Notes: generated by a model from the letters alone, not told the origin. Numbered from the stretch's first letter, positions 25,607 to 35,568 are shown. The stretch is DNA of 64,000 bases from Curvibacter gracilis ATCC BAA-807 (GCF_000518645.1 NZ_JADZ01000017.1:97907-161906); one strand, 5' to 3'. A program made the numbers and translations.

Positions 25607-26176
25607 GTGTCCCTGAGCCTGCCCGATATCTCTGCCCTGTTGCTGCGCAGGGGCAACGCCCAATATGGCGATGAGGCGGTGTCGCAACTGCAGCACGCCC
25701 TGCAATCCGCCACCTTGGCGGAGCAAGCCGAGGAAAGCCCGGAGACCATCGTGGCAGCGCTGCTGCACGACCTCGGGCATTTGATCGTGGCCGAGCGCGA
25801 TGGAGTCGATGAGCCCGACAACCGCCGCGATGAACTGCATCAGTTCGTGGTTCTGCCGTTTCTGCGGGGCACCTTCCCGGAGGCGGTGCTGGCGCCGATT
25901 CGACTGCATGTGGACGCCAAGCGCTTTCTGTGCGCCACGGAAGCCGGCTATGAAGCCGGTTTGTCACCCGCATCCAAGGCCAGCCTGGCGCTGCAAGGCG
26001 GTGCTTTCAGCGCCGAAGAGGCCGCACGGTTCATCACCCAAGCGCATGCTGCCGAAGCGGTGCGCCTTCGCCGCTATGACGACCAGGCCAAAGTGCCAGG
26101 CTGGCAGGGCCCCGATCTGACGCATTTCGAACCCTACATGGCACGGGTCACGACGACCGCCATGGCATCGCAATAA
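25607..26176 (+). CDS. PhnZ-like HD-domain mixed-valent diiron oxygenase (phosphonate-degradation HD family)
   Basis: 189 residues. The sequence carries the residues known from PhnZ, which cleaves 2-amino-1-hydroxyethylphosphonate to glycine and phosphate: a YGDE pair (Tyr20, Glu23), QLQHA (His30), the HD core LLHDLGH (His54, Asp55, His58), IRLHVDAKRF (His101, Lys105) and RLRRYDDQAKVPG with the late Asp. SPASKASLALQGG is also a family signature. The GTG at 25607 has GGAG upstream. No phn genes, PhnY partner or phosphonate transporter are in the window, so the substrate is open; related TmpB oxidises trimethylaminomethylphosphonate products. Preceded by a 215-base gap with no recognisable signal. 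Confidence 0.85.
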   Translation: MSLSLPDISALLLRRGNAQYGDEAVSQLQHALQSATLAEQAEESPETIVAALLHDLGHLIVAERDGVDEPDNRRDELHQFVVLPFLRGTFPEAVLAPIRLHVDAKRFLCATEAGYEAGLSPASKASLALQGGAFSAEEAARFITQAHAAEAVRLRRYDDQAKVPGWQGPDLTHFEPYMARVTTTAMASQ

Positions 26177-26292
26177 GCCCATCCCCGCTCGCAGGCGGTT
26201 CAACACATCCCAGCACCACTGGCAAAGAAGATCCCAGGAGCTCTATCACCAGAGATCGGGGTACGCCATCTCACCATGGAACGCCAGAAAAC

Positions 26293-26318
26293 AAAAAAGC
26301 CCACCAAAGTGGGCTTTT
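26293..26318 (-). terminator. Intrinsic terminator at the end of the spc-alpha/tRNA transcript
   Basis: Stem GCCCAC / GTGGGC with a CAAA loop, flanked by A and T tracts on both sides, 30 bases beyond the tRNA 3' end. It can end the minus-strand rplN-rplQ-tRNA unit and, in the other direction, the PhnZ-like gene. Confidence 0.85.
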
Positions 26319-26347
26319 GCAAACAACTCGGAGGAGCTGCTTTGGAT

Positions 26348-26424
<77 letters not shown>

Positions 26425-26442
26425 GCAAGATGGAATTATAAC

Positions 26443-26844
26443 TTATTCTGCAGCTGCTTGAGCGGCTTCGGCAGAATTATTTGCTTCAGCACGTTCAACC
26501 AACTCCACCAGGGCCATCGGAGCGTTGTCGCCCACGCGGTAGCCCATCTTCAGGATTCGGGTGTAACCACCAGGACGAGCGCTGTTGCGCTTGCCCAGGT
26601 CGTTGAACAGCTTGGTGACGCTGTCGCGGTCGCGCAGACGGTCAAACGCCAGACGACGGTTGGCCACAGTGTCAACCTTGGCCAGGGTGATCATGGGCTC
26701 GATCACGCGGCGCAGTTCCTTGGCCTTGGGAACGGTGGTCTTGATGACTTCATGCTCGATGAGCGAGTTCATCATGTTCTGCAGCATCGCCAGGCGGTGC
26801 GAGCTGGTGCGATTCAGTTTACGAAGGCCGTGTCCGTGACGCAT
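26443..26844 (-). CDS. rplQ: 50S ribosomal protein L17
   Basis: 133 residues, starting [17 protein letters not shown], the L17 signature. It binds 23S rRNA near the peptide exit tunnel. It is the last protein gene of the alpha operon, after rpoA, and is separated from rpoA by 138 bases holding two hairpins. The C-terminal Ala/Glu-rich tail is a little longer than in enterobacteria. Confidence 0.98.
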   Translation of the reverse strand: MRHGHGLRKLNRTSSHRLAMLQNMMNSLIEHEVIKTTVPKAKELRRVIEPMITLAKVDTVANRRLAFDRLRDRDSVTKLFNDLGKRNSARPGGYTRILKMGYRVGDNAPMALVELVERAEANNSAEAAQAAAE

Positions 26845-26921
26845 AGTGCTTTCCTTTCTTTATTGATGACAACCAGCCGGATCAGGTACTGGTTGATGCA
26901 CTTCTCTGATTTCTAAGATTT

Positions 26922-26973
26922 CTCATCCATCCCATGACGGATGAGGCAGGCTCGCAGAAAAAGCGAAGCCTGC
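26922..26973 (-). other. Two back-to-back hairpins between rpoA and rplQ
   Basis: On the transcribed strand, a stem GCAGGCT(t)CGC / GCG-AGCCTGC (26946-26973) is followed at once by CTCATCC / GGATGAG (26922-26945). Neither is followed by a T run, so they are not simple terminators. They may act in RNA processing, stability or attenuation between rpoA and rplQ. Confidence 0.6.
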
Positions 26974-26982
26974 GATTATAAC

Positions 26983-27972
26983 TTAACGCTTGTCGAGACC
27001 AGCAGGCGGCCAGCTTTCCAGCTTCATGCCCAGGGTCAGGCCACGAGAGGCCAGAACTTCCTTGATCTCGTTGAGCGACTTGCGACCCAGGTTCGGGGTC
27101 TTGAGCAGCTCGTTTTCGGTACGCTGAATCAGGTCGCCGATGTAGTAGATGTTCTCTGCCTTCAGGCAGTTGGCCGAACGCACGGTCAGTTCCAGCTCGT
27201 CCACAGGACGCAGCAGGATCGGATCGAACGAAGCGCCACCGCGCGGAGCCGGCTGATCGAACGCAGCCAGTTCGCCGCCTTCGAGCTGAGCAAACACGGC
27301 CAGTTGTTCCACCAGGATCTTGGCCGAGGCGCGCACTGCGTCTTCAGCCGTGATGGCGCCGTTGGTTTCGATTTCGACCACCAGCTTGTCCAGATCGGTA
27401 CGTTGTTCCACACGGGCGCTTTCGACGGTGTAGCTCACGCGGCGGACCGGCGAGAACGATGCGTCGAGAACGATGCGGCCAATCGACTTGCTGGGCTCAT
27501 CGGCAAAGCGGCGAATGTTGCCAGGCACATAGCCACGGCCCTTTTCGACCTTGATCTGCATGTCGAGCTTGCCACCGGCCGACAACGTGGCGATCACGTG
27601 TTCGGGGTTGATGATCTCGACGTCATGCGGGGTCTGGATGTCACCAGCAGTGACAACACCTTCGCCATCCTTGCGCAGGCTCAGGGTAACTTCGTCGCGG
27701 TTGTGCAGCTTGAACACCACGCCCTTCAGGTTCAGAAGGATGTTGACCACATCTTCTTGAACGCCGTCGATGGAGGAGTACTCGTGCAGAACACCTGCAA
27801 TCGTGACTTCAGTCGCTGCGTACCCCACCATGGAGGACAGAAGCACTCGCCGGATTGCGTTGCCCAGCGTATGGCCATAGCCACGCTCGAACGGTTCCAG
27901 GGCGACCTTGGCGCGGTTGTTGCCAAGCTGTTCCACGGTGATTGCTTTGGGTTTCAGCAAGTTGGTTTGCAT
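26983..27972 (-). CDS. rpoA: DNA-directed RNA polymerase alpha subunit
   Basis: 329 residues, the standard length. The N-terminal dimerisation domain (about 1-235) includes [20 protein letters not shown]; a linker leads to the C-terminal domain (about 250-325) with [20 protein letters not shown] and [13 protein letters not shown], which contacts UP elements and activators. Translation probably depends on the shared alpha transcript, as the gene sits between rpsD and rplQ. A perfect 12-base-pair hairpin lies in the upstream gap. Confidence 0.99.
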   Translation of the reverse strand: MQTNLLKPKAITVEQLGNNRAKVALEPFERGYGHTLGNAIRRVLLSSMVGYAATEVTIAGVLHEYSSIDGVQEDVVNILLNLKGVVFKLHNRDEVTLSLRKDGEGVVTAGDIQTPHDVEIINPEHVIATLSAGGKLDMQIKVEKGRGYVPGNIRRFADEPSKSIGRIVLDASFSPVRRVSYTVESARVEQRTDLDKLVVEIETNGAITAEDAVRASAKILVEQLAVFAQLEGGELAAFDQPAPRGGASFDPILLRPVDELELTVRSANCLKAENIYYIGDLIQRTENELLKTPNLGRKSLNEIKEVLASRGLTLGMKLESWPPAGLDKR

Positions 27973-28026
27973 TCAGACTTCCTCTCAATACCCCCGGCTC
28001 GTTACACCGGTAAGGCTGGTGAAGCA

Positions 28027-28054
28027 CCTATACCGCGGTGCCCCGCGGTATAGG
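28027..28054 (-). other. Perfect 12-4-12 hairpin between rpsD and rpoA
   Basis: Half-sites CCTATACCGCGG and CCGCGGTATAGG around a four-base TGCC loop. The stem is perfect and GC-rich, begins 24 bases after the rpsD stop, and ends 55 bases before the rpoA ATG. No T run follows, so it is unlikely to terminate by the intrinsic route. Candidate stabiliser, processing site or attenuator. Confidence 0.7.
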
Positions 28055-28077
28055 AACGATTTCAATTGAACGGACGA

Positions 28078-28701
28078 TTAACGCGAATACAGTTCAACGA
28101 TCAGCGATTCGTTGATGTCTGCACCGAATTCATCACGATCCGGGGACTTCTTGAAGGTACCTTCCGCCTTGTCCGCATTGACTTCAACCCAAGCCGGAAT
28201 GCCGACTTGTTGAGCCAGTTGCAAAGCTTCGACCACACGGCCTTGCTTCTTGGACTTTTCGCGCACGGCCACCACGTCACCGGCCTTGACCAGGTACGAC
28301 GGGATGTTGACCGATTGACCATTCACGGTGATGGCCTTGTGCGAAACCAGCTGACGAGCTTCAGCGCGGGTCGAACCGAAACCCATGCGGTACACCACGT
28401 TGTCCAGACGGGACTCGAGGATGAACAGCAGGTTGGCGCCGGTGTTGCCACGGCGACGATCGGCTTCTTCGAAGTAACGGCGGAATTGCTTTTCCAGCAC
28501 GCCGTACATGCGCTTGACCTTCTGCTTTTCACGCAGTTGCAGACCGAAGTCAGAAGTACGGGCACCCGAGGTGCGGCCGTGCTGACCAGGCTTGGAGTCG
28601 AACTTGGCCTTGTCCGCGATCGAGCGACGAGCGCTCTTCAGGAACAGGTCGGTGCCTTCACGGCGGGAGAGTTTGGCCTTGGGGCCGAGGTAACGTGCCA
28701 C
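28078..28701 (-). CDS. rpsD: 30S ribosomal protein S4
   Basis: 207 residues: [20 protein letters not shown] start, and the S4 RNA-binding domain (about 97-160, [32 protein letters not shown]). It is a primary 16S rRNA binder that starts 30S assembly. In enterobacteria S4 represses its own alpha operon through a pseudoknot ahead of rpsM; whether that holds here is unknown. It lacks the Cys zinc motif of some S4 forms. Confidence 0.99.
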   Translation of the reverse strand: MARYLGPKAKLSRREGTDLFLKSARRSIADKAKFDSKPGQHGRTSGARTSDFGLQLREKQKVKRMYGVLEKQFRRYFEEADRRRGNTGANLLFILESRLDNVVYRMGFGSTRAEARQLVSHKAITVNGQSVNIPSYLVKAGDVVAVREKSKKQGRVVEALQLAQQVGIPAWVEVNADKAEGTFKKSPDRDEFGADINESLIVELYSR

Positions 28702-28747
28702 TTGAGCTTCCTTTTATGTCATCTTCCACACGATTGAACGTGCGGGA

Positions 28748-28770
28748 GCCATCGGCGCGATGCCGATGGC
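28748..28770 (-). other. 9-5-9 hairpin between rpsK and rpsD
   Basis: Perfect stem GCCATCGGC / GCCGATGGC with a GCGAT loop, 15 bases after the rpsK stop. Like the hairpins in the next two gaps, it has no downstream T run. Confidence 0.65.
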
Positions 28771-28785
28771 GGTGGGCTTAAAAAA

Positions 28786-29190
28786 TCAGATACGACGACG
28801 CTTTTGCGGGCGGCAGCCGTTGTGCGGCACCGGCGTCACATCAGAGATGGACGTGATGCGGATGCCCAGGGCACCCAGTGCACGAACGGAAGACTCGCGA
28901 CCTGGGCCGGGGCCCTTGATCTCAACGTCGAGGTTCTTGATACCTTGCTCAATGGCAGCACGACCAGCCACTTCCGACGCGACCTGGGCCGCAAAGGGCG
29001 TGGACTTGCGGGAGCCCTTGAAGCCTTGACCACCCGACGAAGCCCAGGACAAAGCATTGCCTTGGCGGTCGGTGATGGTGATGATCGTGTTGTTGAACGA
29101 GGCGTGAACGTGGGCAATACCGTCAGAAACGTTCTTGCGGACCTTCTTGCGCACACGTTGTGCTGCGTTGTTGGCGGGTGCTTTTGCCAT
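28786..29190 (-). CDS. rpsK: 30S ribosomal protein S11
   Basis: 134 residues with the S11 hallmarks [39 protein letters not shown] and the C-terminal [15 protein letters not shown]. It lies on the 30S platform near the mRNA exit. It is 13 bases after rpsM in the operon. Confidence 0.99.
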   Translation of the reverse strand: MAKAPANNAAQRVRKKVRKNVSDGIAHVHASFNNTIITITDRQGNALSWASSGGQGFKGSRKSTPFAAQVASEVAGRAAIEQGIKNLDVEIKGPGPGRESSVRALGALGIRITSISDVTPVPHNGCRPQKRRRI

Positions 29191-29203
29191 ATTGATCTCT
29201 CAA

Positions 29204-29569
29204 TTATTTCTTCAGAGCGGCGGCTGCCTTGCGCGGACCCTTGCGAGTACGAGCGTTGGTGCGGGTACGCTGACCACGCATCGGCAGGCCACGACGGTGA
29301 CGGAAGCCACGGTAGCAACCAATGTCCATCAAGCGCTTGATGTTCATGGTGGTTTCGCGACGCAGATCACCTTCAATGGTGAACTGCTCGATTTGTTCGC
29401 GAATCTTTTCCAGATCGCCGTCCGTCAGATCCTTGATCTTCTTGGTGTAAGCGATACCAGTTGCTTCGCAAATCTTGCGAGCGCGGGTGCGACCAATGCC
29501 AAAAATGGCGGTCAGACCGATTTCCGCATGCTTGTGCGGCGGAATGTTAATCCCAGCAATACGTGCCAT
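29204..29569 (-). CDS. rpsM: 30S ribosomal protein S13
   Basis: 121 residues: [20 protein letters not shown], the helix-two-turn-helix [16 protein letters not shown], and the basic tail [14 protein letters not shown] that reaches the P-site tRNA. First gene of the alpha part of the cluster, 23 bases after rpmJ. Confidence 0.99.
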   Translation of the reverse strand: MARIAGINIPPHKHAEIGLTAIFGIGRTRARKICEATGIAYTKKIKDLTDGDLEKIREQIEQFTIEGDLRRETTMNIKRLMDIGCYRGFRHRRGLPMRGQRTRTNARTRKGPRKAAAALKK

Positions 29570-29592
29570 GTGCGTCCTCTATAACTTGTAAA

Positions 29593-29706
29593 TCAGCCTT
29601 GGCGCTGCTTGTGACGTGCATCCGTGCAGATCACGCGCACCACACCCTTGCGGCGGATGATTTTGCAGTTGCGGCAAATTTTCTTGACCGAAGCCGAAAC
29701 TCTCAT
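29593..29706 (-). CDS. rpmJ: 50S ribosomal protein L36
   Basis: 37 residues, too short for most automatic ORF calls. The translation begins [15 protein letters not shown] and ends RHKQRQG. It is the zinc-binding form: two Cys in CRNC, a third Cys in VICTD and a His in ARHK make the zinc ribbon. It sits between infA and rpsM, the usual betaproteobacterial order. Confidence 0.96.
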   Translation of the reverse strand: MRVSASVKKICRNCKIIRRKGVVRVICTDARHKQRQG

Positions 29707-29739
29707 TTCATTCTCCTAAAACTCTTCAAACCGCAACCA

Positions 29740-29958
29740 TCACTTGGCGCGGAAAACAATACGTGCCCGAGACAGATCGTAGGGCGTCAATTCAACAGTG
29801 ACTTTGTCACCGGGAAGAATGCGGATGTAGTGCATCCGCATCTTGCCGGAAATATGCCCCAGTACGATATGGCCGTTGTCCAGCTTCACGCGGAATGTCG
29901 CGTTCGGTAGGTTTTCAACCACTTCACCCTGCATTTGGATGACATCGTCCTTAGCCAT
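29740..29958 (-). CDS. infA: Translation initiation factor IF-1
   Basis: 72 residues, a single S1/OB-fold domain: [58 protein letters not shown]. It blocks the ribosomal A site during initiation. Location between secY and rpmJ is characteristic of betaproteobacteria. Burkholderiales often carry a second infA elsewhere. The start is six bases from the secY stop. Confidence 0.98.
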   Translation of the reverse strand: MAKDDVIQMQGEVVENLPNATFRVKLDNGHIVLGHISGKMRMHYIRILPGDKVTVELTPYDLSRARIVFRAK

Positions 29959-29964
29959 GTCAAA

Positions 29965-31284
29965 TCAACCACCTATGGATGTCTTGAAGTTGGCTTTCTT
30001 GAGCAGTGACTCATACTGCTGCGACATCATGTAGTTCTGGACCTGGGCCATGAAGTCCATGGTTACCACCACGATGATCAGCAGCGAGGTGCCACCGAAG
30101 TAGAACGGAACGTTGTACTTCAGGATCAGGAACTCCGGCAGCAAGCACACGAATGTGATGTAAGCCGCGCCAGCCAGTGTCAGACGCACGAGAATCTTGT
30201 CGATATAACGTGCAGTCTGCTCACCAGGACGGATTCCCGGAACGAAAGCCCCACTCTTCTTCAAGTTATCTGCTGTCTCACGGCTGTTGAAAACCAGCGC
30301 CGTATAGAAGAAGCAGAAAAATACGATCGCGGCGGCATAGAACATCACATAGATGGGCTGACCAGGGGTCAACGCTCCAGCGATATCCTTCAACCAACGC
30401 ATCGAATCACCAGTGCTGAACCAGCCCACCACCGTTGCCGGCAGCAGAATGATCGACGAAGCAAAGATCGGCGGCACCACACCGGCCATGTTCAGCTTCA
30501 AGGGCAGATGAGAGGATTGACCCCCATAAACCTTGTTACCGACCTGACGCCGCGCATAGTTGACCAGGATCTTCCGCTGACCACGTTCGACGAAAACGAC
30601 GAAATAGGTCACCAGGATCACCACAGCCACGATGAACAGCGCAACCACGATGCTCATCGCACCGGTGCTGACCAGTTCCAGCAAGCCACCGATAGATTTC
30701 GGAAGACCCGCTGCGATCCCAGCAAAAATCAGGATCGAAATGCCATTGCCCAAACCGCGCTCAGTGATCTGCTCACCCAACCACATCAGAAACATGGTGC
30801 CGGCAGTCAGGCTCACCATCGCGGTCAGGCGGAAGCCAAAACCGGGGGAGATAACCAGACCTGCAGTGCCTTCCAATGCCACAGCAATGCCGAGCGACTG
30901 GAAAAGCGCCAGCCCCAAAGTCCCATAACGGGTGTATTGGGTGATCTTGCGACGCCCCGCCTCACCTTCCTTCTTGAGCTGCTCCATGGCAGGAAGGACG
31001 TAAGACAGAAGTTGCATGATGATCGACGCCGAGATGTACGGCATGATGCCCAGTGCGAACACCGTGAACCTCGACAGTGCTCCACCGGAGAACATGTTGA
31101 AAAGGTTCAGAATCCCACCCTGCTGGCCCTGAAAGAGCTGCTGGAGTTGTGCCGGGTCAATGCCAGGCACAGGGATATGGGCACCAATGCGATACACCAC
31201 GAGCGCGAGCAACAGAAACACCAGGCGTCGACGCAAGTCGCCGAACTTCCCGGTCTTTGCCATTTGTGCTGCGCTAGTTGCCAC
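29965..31284 (-). CDS. secY: Preprotein translocase subunit SecY
   Basis: 439 residues with ten membrane segments, forming the SecYEG channel in the inner membrane. Signatures include [15 protein letters not shown], the plug-region [20 protein letters not shown], and [16 protein letters not shown]. It lies between rplO and infA, as in other spc operons. The ATG gives a normal SecY N terminus. Confidence 0.98.
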   Translation of the reverse strand: MATSAAQMAKTGKFGDLRRRLVFLLLALVVYRIGAHIPVPGIDPAQLQQLFQGQQGGILNLFNMFSGGALSRFTVFALGIMPYISASIIMQLLSYVLPAMEQLKKEGEAGRRKITQYTRYGTLGLALFQSLGIAVALEGTAGLVISPGFGFRLTAMVSLTAGTMFLMWLGEQITERGLGNGISILIFAGIAAGLPKSIGGLLELVSTGAMSIVVALFIVAVVILVTYFVVFVERGQRKILVNYARRQVGNKVYGGQSSHLPLKLNMAGVVPPIFASSIILLPATVVGWFSTGDSMRWLKDIAGALTPGQPIYVMFYAAAIVFFCFFYTALVFNSRETADNLKKSGAFVPGIRPGEQTARYIDKILVRLTLAGAAYITFVCLLPEFLILKYNVPFYFGGTSLLIIVVVTMDFMAQVQNYMMSQQYESLLKKANFKTSIGG

Positions 31285-31305
31285 GATGGACGTCTTTCAG
31301 ACCGC

Positions 31306-31737
31306 TCAGGCGAAGCTGCCGCCGGCAGCTTCGATCACAGCCTTGGCACCAGCGGTGGCGCCAATGCCGTTGAGCTTCACAGCCTTGGTGAGTTCACCGG
31401 TCTTGATGACCTTGACCACCTTGGCCAATTCGCCAATCAGGCCAGCGACCTTCAGAGCAGCCACGTCAACTTCGGCTTGGCCCAATGCTTCCAGATCAGA
31501 CAGAGTGATCTCGGCATTGAACTTCAGCAGATGCGACTTGAAACCGCGCTTCGGCAGGCGACGTTGCAGAGGCATTTGACCGCCTTCGAAACCCACCTTG
31601 TGATAGCCGCCAGAACGCGACTTTTGACCTTTGTGACCACGGCCAGCGGTCTTGCCCAGACCGGAGCCAATGCCACGGCCAACGCGACGCTTGGCGTGCT
31701 TGGCGCCAGCAGCGGGCTTGATGCTATTGAGTTCCAT
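31306..31737 (-). CDS. rplO: 50S ribosomal protein L15
   Basis: 143 residues: [20 protein letters not shown], the Gly/Arg-rich [12 protein letters not shown] segment that threads into 23S rRNA, and the globular C-terminal domain. It is 21 bases before secY. Confidence 0.98.
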   Translation of the reverse strand: MELNSIKPAAGAKHAKRRVGRGIGSGLGKTAGRGHKGQKSRSGGYHKVGFEGGQMPLQRRLPKRGFKSHLLKFNAEITLSDLEALGQAEVDVAALKVAGLIGELAKVVKVIKTGELTKAVKLNGIGATAGAKAVIEAAGGSFA

Positions 31738-31747
31738 GTTCTTTCTC

Positions 31748-31930
31748 TCAGAGCACTTTGACCAGATAGCTGATCTTGTTGATCATGCCGCGCACTTCGG
31801 GGCTGTCCTTGAGCTCGCTGACACTGTTCAGCTTGCGCAGGCCCAGACCACGAACGGTCGCGCGGTGCGATTCCTTGGTGCCGATCGGGCTGCGAACCAG
31901 CTGGATCTTCACGGTATTTTGGGTCGTCAT
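31748..31930 (-). CDS. rpmD: 50S ribosomal protein L30
   Basis: 60 residues: [20 protein letters not shown] and [14 protein letters not shown], the L30 signature. The opening MTTQNT is a normal N terminus. It is between rpsE and rplO. Confidence 0.97.
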   Translation of the reverse strand: MTTQNTVKIQLVRSPIGTKESHRATVRGLGLRKLNSVSELKDSPEVRGMINKISYLVKVL

Positions 31931-31944
31931 GAAATGACTCCTTC

Positions 31945-32463
31945 TTAGGCGAAGATCTCTTCGACAGACTTGCCGCGCTTGGCAGCAATGTCCGACGGAG
32001 TGGTCGAGTTCTTCAGCGCGTCAAACGTGGCGCGAACCATGTTGTAAGGGTTCGACGAACCATGGCTCTTGGCCACGATATCGGTGATACCCATCACTTC
32101 GAACACAGCGCGCATCGGGCCGCCAGCAATGATGCCGGTACCCTTGGGAGCCGGTGCCATCATCACAACAGCCGCGCCGTGGTGGCCGGTCACGTTGTGG
32201 TGGATGGTGCCGTTCTTCAGGGAAACCTTGGTCATGTTGCGACGGGCTTCTTCCATCGCCTTTTGCACGGCAGCAGGCACTTCCTTGGACTTGCCCTTGC
32301 CCATGCCAACGCGACCATCGCCATCGCCGACCACGGTCAAGGCAGCGAAACCGAGAATACGGCCGCCCTTGACCACCTTGGTCACGCGATTCACGGCGAT
32401 CATCTTCTCGCGCATGCCGTCGTCGCGACCTTCGTCTTGAACTTTGGGTTGAAACTTAGCCAT
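31945..32463 (-). CDS. rpsE: 30S ribosomal protein S5
   Basis: 172 residues. The double-stranded RNA-binding-like domain includes [17 protein letters not shown] and [20 protein letters not shown]; the C-terminal domain has [16 protein letters not shown]5 lies at the mRNA entry channel and affects fidelity. Confidence 0.99.
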   Translation of the reverse strand: MAKFQPKVQDEGRDDGMREKMIAVNRVTKVVKGGRILGFAALTVVGDGDGRVGMGKGKSKEVPAAVQKAMEEARRNMTKVSLKNGTIHHNVTGHHGAAVVMMAPAPKGTGIIAGGPMRAVFEVMGITDIVAKSHGSSNPYNMVRATFDALKNSTTPSDIAAKRGKSVEEIFA

Positions 32464-32480
32464 TTTTTATTCCCGTTCGC

Positions 32481-32846
32481 TTAGAACTGCAGGCCTGCTT
32501 CACGGGCAGCGTCGGCCAGAGCCTTGACGCGACCGTGGTAAGCGAAACCAGCGCGATCGAATGCAACCTTCTCCACGCCAGCAGCCTTTGCCTTTTCAGC
32601 AATGCGCTTGCCGATGAGGGCTGCAGCGGCGGCGTTGCCGCCCTTGCCGGAAGCACCCAGCGAGCTGCGCACTTCGGCTTCGGCAGTCGAAGCGCTGGCC
32701 AGCACCTTGGTGCCGCAGCCAGAGATCACTTGAGCATAGATGTGCAGGTTGGTGCGGTTCACGCTCAAACGCGCAACGCCTTGATTGGCAATGCGGATGC
32801 GAGTTTGACGTGCACGACGCAGACGCTGCTCTTTTTTGGTCAACAT
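32481..32846 (-). CDS. rplR: 50S ribosomal protein L18
   Basis: 121 residues: [31 protein letters not shown] and the C-terminal [20 protein letters not shown]. It binds 5S rRNA with L5. Standard position after rplF. Confidence 0.98.
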   Translation of the reverse strand: MLTKKEQRLRRARQTRIRIANQGVARLSVNRTNLHIYAQVISGCGTKVLASASTAEAEVRSSLGASGKGGNAAAAALIGKRIAEKAKAAGVEKVAFDRAGFAYHGRVKALADAAREAGLQF

Positions 32847-32857
32847 GCTGCAGCTCC

Positions 32858-33391
32858 TTACTTCTTCTTGGTCTCTTTGATCGTGATCTTTTCGTCCGCA
32901 TAACGGATGCCCTTGCCCTTGTAAGGCTCGGGGGGACGAACAGCACGGATCTCAGCAGCGATCTGACCCACGCGCTGACGGTCAGCGCCCTTGATCAGAA
33001 TTTCAGTCGCGGTCGGAGTGGCCACGGTGATGCCTTGCGGCATCTCGATGTTGACGGGGTGCGAGTAGCCCACCGCCAGGTTCAGCTTGGTGCCTTGAGC
33101 AGCGGCCTTGTAGCCCACGCCGATCAGAGTCAGCTTCTTCTCAAAACCCTTGCTGACACCCACCACCATGTTGTTGACCAACTGGCGCAGCGTGCCGGAC
33201 ATGGCATTGGCTTCGCGAGAGTCATTCACGGGGGCAAACGTCAGCTTGCCTTCTTCATTAGAGATCTTGACCAGGGCGTTTTGCGCCAGCGACAGGGAAC
33301 CGCCGGTACCCTTCACGCTGATCTGGTCTTCCTTGATCGACACATCCACACCTTGGGGGATGGCGACCGGTGCTTTGCCTACGCGGGACAT
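32858..33391 (-). CDS. rplF: 50S ribosomal protein L6
   Basis: 177 residues: [19 protein letters not shown] start, and the C-terminal signature [16 protein letters not shown] that contacts the sarcin-ricin region. Two repeated alpha/beta domains, normal length. Confidence 0.98.
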   Translation of the reverse strand: MSRVGKAPVAIPQGVDVSIKEDQISVKGTGGSLSLAQNALVKISNEEGKLTFAPVNDSREANAMSGTLRQLVNNMVVGVSKGFEKKLTLIGVGYKAAAQGTKLNLAVGYSHPVNIEMPQGITVATPTATEILIKGADRQRVGQIAAEIRAVRPPEPYKGKGIRYADEKITIKETKKK

Positions 33392-33416
33392 TTCAGTTTC
33401 TCCTCAATGTCACGGT

Positions 33417-33812
33417 TTAAGCCACATAGCACAGCACTTCGCCACCGACACCGGTAGCACGTGCTTTGCGATCAGTCATCACGCCCTTGGGAGTGGTGAC
33501 GATGGCCACGCCGAGGCCATTCATGACTTGGGGGATGGCGTCACGGCCCTTGTAGACACGCAGGCCAGGGCGGCTGACGCGCTCGATGCGCTCAATCACC
33601 GGACGACCAGCGTAGTACTTCAGGGAAATTTCAAGTTCGGACTTGCCTTCGTTGGTCTTCACTTGGAAGCCGTCGATATAGCCTTCATCCTTCAGCACTT
33701 GGGCGATGGCAACCTTCACTTTGGACGAAGGAACCAACACGGTAGCCTTGGCCACCATTTGTGCGTTGCGGATGCGGGTCAGCAAGTCAGCGATGGGATC
33801 ACTCATGCTCAT
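33417..33812 (-). CDS. rpsH: 30S ribosomal protein S8
   Basis: 131 residues: [20 protein letters not shown] and the 16S rRNA-binding C terminus with [14 protein letters not shown]. In enterobacteria S8 represses the spc operon at rplE; the site is not assessed here. AGGAGAG precedes the first ATG. Confidence 0.98.
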   Translation of the reverse strand: MSMSDPIADLLTRIRNAQMVAKATVLVPSSKVKVAIAQVLKDEGYIDGFQVKTNEGKSELEISLKYYAGRPVIERIERVSRPGLRVYKGRDAIPQVMNGLGVAIVTTPKGVMTDRKARATGVGGEVLCYVA

Positions 33813-33832
33813 GTTTAATCTCTCCTGCCTGC

Positions 33833-34138
33833 TTACCAGCTGGCCTTGGTGATACCGGGGATATCACCTGCAAAAGCCAGTTCGCGAATCTTTGCACGGC
33901 CCAGACCGAATTGACGGAAGGTGCCACGCGGACGGCCCGTGATTTCGCAACGGTTGCGTTGACGGGTGGGGTTGGCGTTGCGCGGGAGCTTTTGCAGACC
34001 CAGACGGGCAGCAGCACGCTCTTCGTCGCTACGCTTGGCATCGTTGGCAACAGCCTTCAGTTCAGCGTATTTCTTCGCGAACTTGGCTGCCAGTTTTTCA
34101 CGCTTGAGCTCGCGCTCGATCAAAGCTACTTTAGCCAC
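33833..34138 (-). CDS. rpsN: 30S ribosomal protein S14
   Basis: 101 residues from a GTG start ([11 protein letters not shown] read as [11 protein letters not shown]) preceded by GAGGTG. The gene encodes the long zinc-free form: [20 protein letters not shown] lacks the paired Cys of the short form. A longer in-frame ATG opening runs into rplE and adds 18 unlikely residues. Confidence 0.96.
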   Translation of the reverse strand: MAKVALIERELKREKLAAKFAKKYAELKAVANDAKRSDEERAAARLGLQKLPRNANPTRQRNRCEITGRPRGTFRQFGLGRAKIRELAFAGDIPGITKASW

Positions 34139-34146
34139 ACGACACC

Positions 34147-34686
34147 TCAGTTCTTGAACGGGAAACGGAAGCCGGCGAGCAGTGCCTTGCACTCTTCGTC
34201 CGTCTTGGCCGTCGTGGTGATGCTGATATTGAGACCGCGCAGGGCGTCAACCTTGTCGTACTCAATTTCCGGGAAGATGATCTGTTCTTTGACGCCGATG
34301 TTGTAGTTACCACGGCCATCAAAAGCGCGACCCGAAATACCACGGAAGTCACGGACGCGGGGCAGAGCCACGGTCACGAAACGGTCCAGGAATTCGTACA
34401 TGTGCACGCCACGCAGGGTCACCATGCAACCGATGGCCTGGCCTTCGCGGATCTTGAAACCAGCGATAGCCTTCTTGGCCTTGGTCACCACAGGCTTCTG
34501 GCCAGCGATCTTGGTCAGGTCAGCCACGGCGTTGTCCATGACCTTCTTGTCCGACACAGCTTCGCTCACGCCCATGTTCAGGGTGATCTTGGTCAGACGC
34601 GGCACTTGCATCGGAGAGGTGTAGCCAAACTTGGCCATCAACTCCGGAGCCACTTTTTCACGGTAGTGTTGTTGCAGTCGTGCCAT
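34147..34686 (-). CDS. rplE: 50S ribosomal protein L5
   Basis: 179 residues: [20 protein letters not shown], with [12 protein letters not shown] and the P-site loop region. It binds 5S rRNA and the P-site tRNA. Two start ATGs sit two codons apart; the one at 34686 has the better-spaced AAGGTGG, while the one at 34692 would overlap the rplX stop as ATGA. Either way it is translationally coupled to rplX. Confidence 0.98.
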   Translation of the reverse strand: MARLQQHYREKVAPELMAKFGYTSPMQVPRLTKITLNMGVSEAVSDKKVMDNAVADLTKIAGQKPVVTKAKKAIAGFKIREGQAIGCMVTLRGVHMYEFLDRFVTVALPRVRDFRGISGRAFDGRGNYNIGVKEQIIFPEIEYDKVDALRGLNISITTTAKTDEECKALLAGFRFPFKN

Positions 34687-34688
34687 GG

Positions 34689-35009
34689 TCATGCCACCTT
34701 GATTTCTTCGCCGCTGGACTTGAAAACGCGAACGCGCTTGCCGTCAGCCAGGAGCTTGATGCCGACGCGGTCAGCCTTGCCGGTGGCAGCATTGAAAATG
34801 GCCACGTTGGACTGGTGGATGGGCATGGATTTCTCCACGATGCCACCGGTCGTACCCTTCAGGGGGTTCGGCTTGGTGTGCTTCTTCACCAGGTTGATGC
34901 CTTCCACGATCAGGTGGGAGTCATCCTTGCGCAGCACCACTTGGCCGCGCTTACCCTTGTCGCGCCCTGCGAGCACGATCACTTCATCGCCTTTGCGGAT
35001 CTTGTTCAT
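34689..35009 (-). CDS. rplX: 50S ribosomal protein L24
   Basis: 106 residues with the KOW motif near the start ([20 protein letters not shown]). It is an early 23S rRNA assembly protein. GAGG precedes the ATG. The stop adjoins the rplE start. Confidence 0.98.
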   Translation of the reverse strand: MNKIRKGDEVIVLAGRDKGKRGQVVLRKDDSHLIVEGINLVKKHTKPNPLKGTTGGIVEKSMPIHQSNVAIFNAATGKADRVGIKLLADGKRVRVFKSSGEEIKVA

Positions 35010-35020
35010 GATTCGCGTCC

Positions 35021-35389
35021 TCAGAGAACTTCAGGAGCCAGGGACACGATCTTCATGAACTTTTCGGTACGCAGTTCACGCGTCACGGGTCCAAAGATGC
35101 GGGTGCCGATCGGCTCCAGCTTGGCGTTCAGCAGCACTGCTGCATTGCCATCAAACTTAACGAGCGAGCCATCGCCACGGCGGATGCCCTTGGCGGTGCG
35201 AACCACCACTGCGCTGTAAACCTCGCCTTTTTTGACGCGGCCACGCGGAGCGGCTTCCTTGATGCTCACCTTGATGATGTCGCCGACACTGGCGTAGCGA
35301 CGCTTGGAACCGCCGAGCACCTTGATGCACAGGACGGACTTGGCGCCAGTGTTGTCGGCAACCTCTAACCGAGATTCTGTCTGGATCAT
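35021..35389 (-). CDS. rplN: 50S ribosomal protein L14
   Basis: 122 residues: [37 protein letters not shown] and the usual C terminus. It is the first gene of the spc-type cluster here. The S10-operon genes that normally precede it (rpsQ, rpmC, rplP) are absent; upstream is a promoter and then glpD. Confidence 0.98.
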   Translation of the reverse strand: MIQTESRLEVADNTGAKSVLCIKVLGGSKRRYASVGDIIKVSIKEAAPRGRVKKGEVYSAVVVRTAKGIRRGDGSLVKFDGNAAVLLNAKLEPIGTRIFGPVTRELRTEKFMKIVSLAPEVL

Positions 35390-35526
35390 TTCAATATTCC
35401 CAACTTGTACCAGGGCTCTTGACCATCAAAAGCACCAGTCAGTCTTGGGCCCGTCGTCCGCGCCGCAAACCATTTTGATGCGCTTCCGTTGGGCAAGAAA
35501 CTTCACTTTTTACAGCGAAGCCTGTG

Positions 35527-35555
35527 AGTATTGCAAACTATCCAGAAGATGTCAA
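35527..35555 (-). promoter_or_regulatory. Probable sigma-70 promoter of the spc-alpha cluster
   Basis: On the minus strand a perfect -35 TTGACA (35550-35555) is followed, after exactly 17 bases, by AATACT (35527-35532; four of six -10 positions). It is 138 bases upstream of the rplN ATG and just beyond the glpD stop. It gives the rplN-rplQ genes their own start now that the S10 genes are not upstream. Confidence 0.7.
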
Positions 35556-35568
35556 TTGTTTTTGACGG

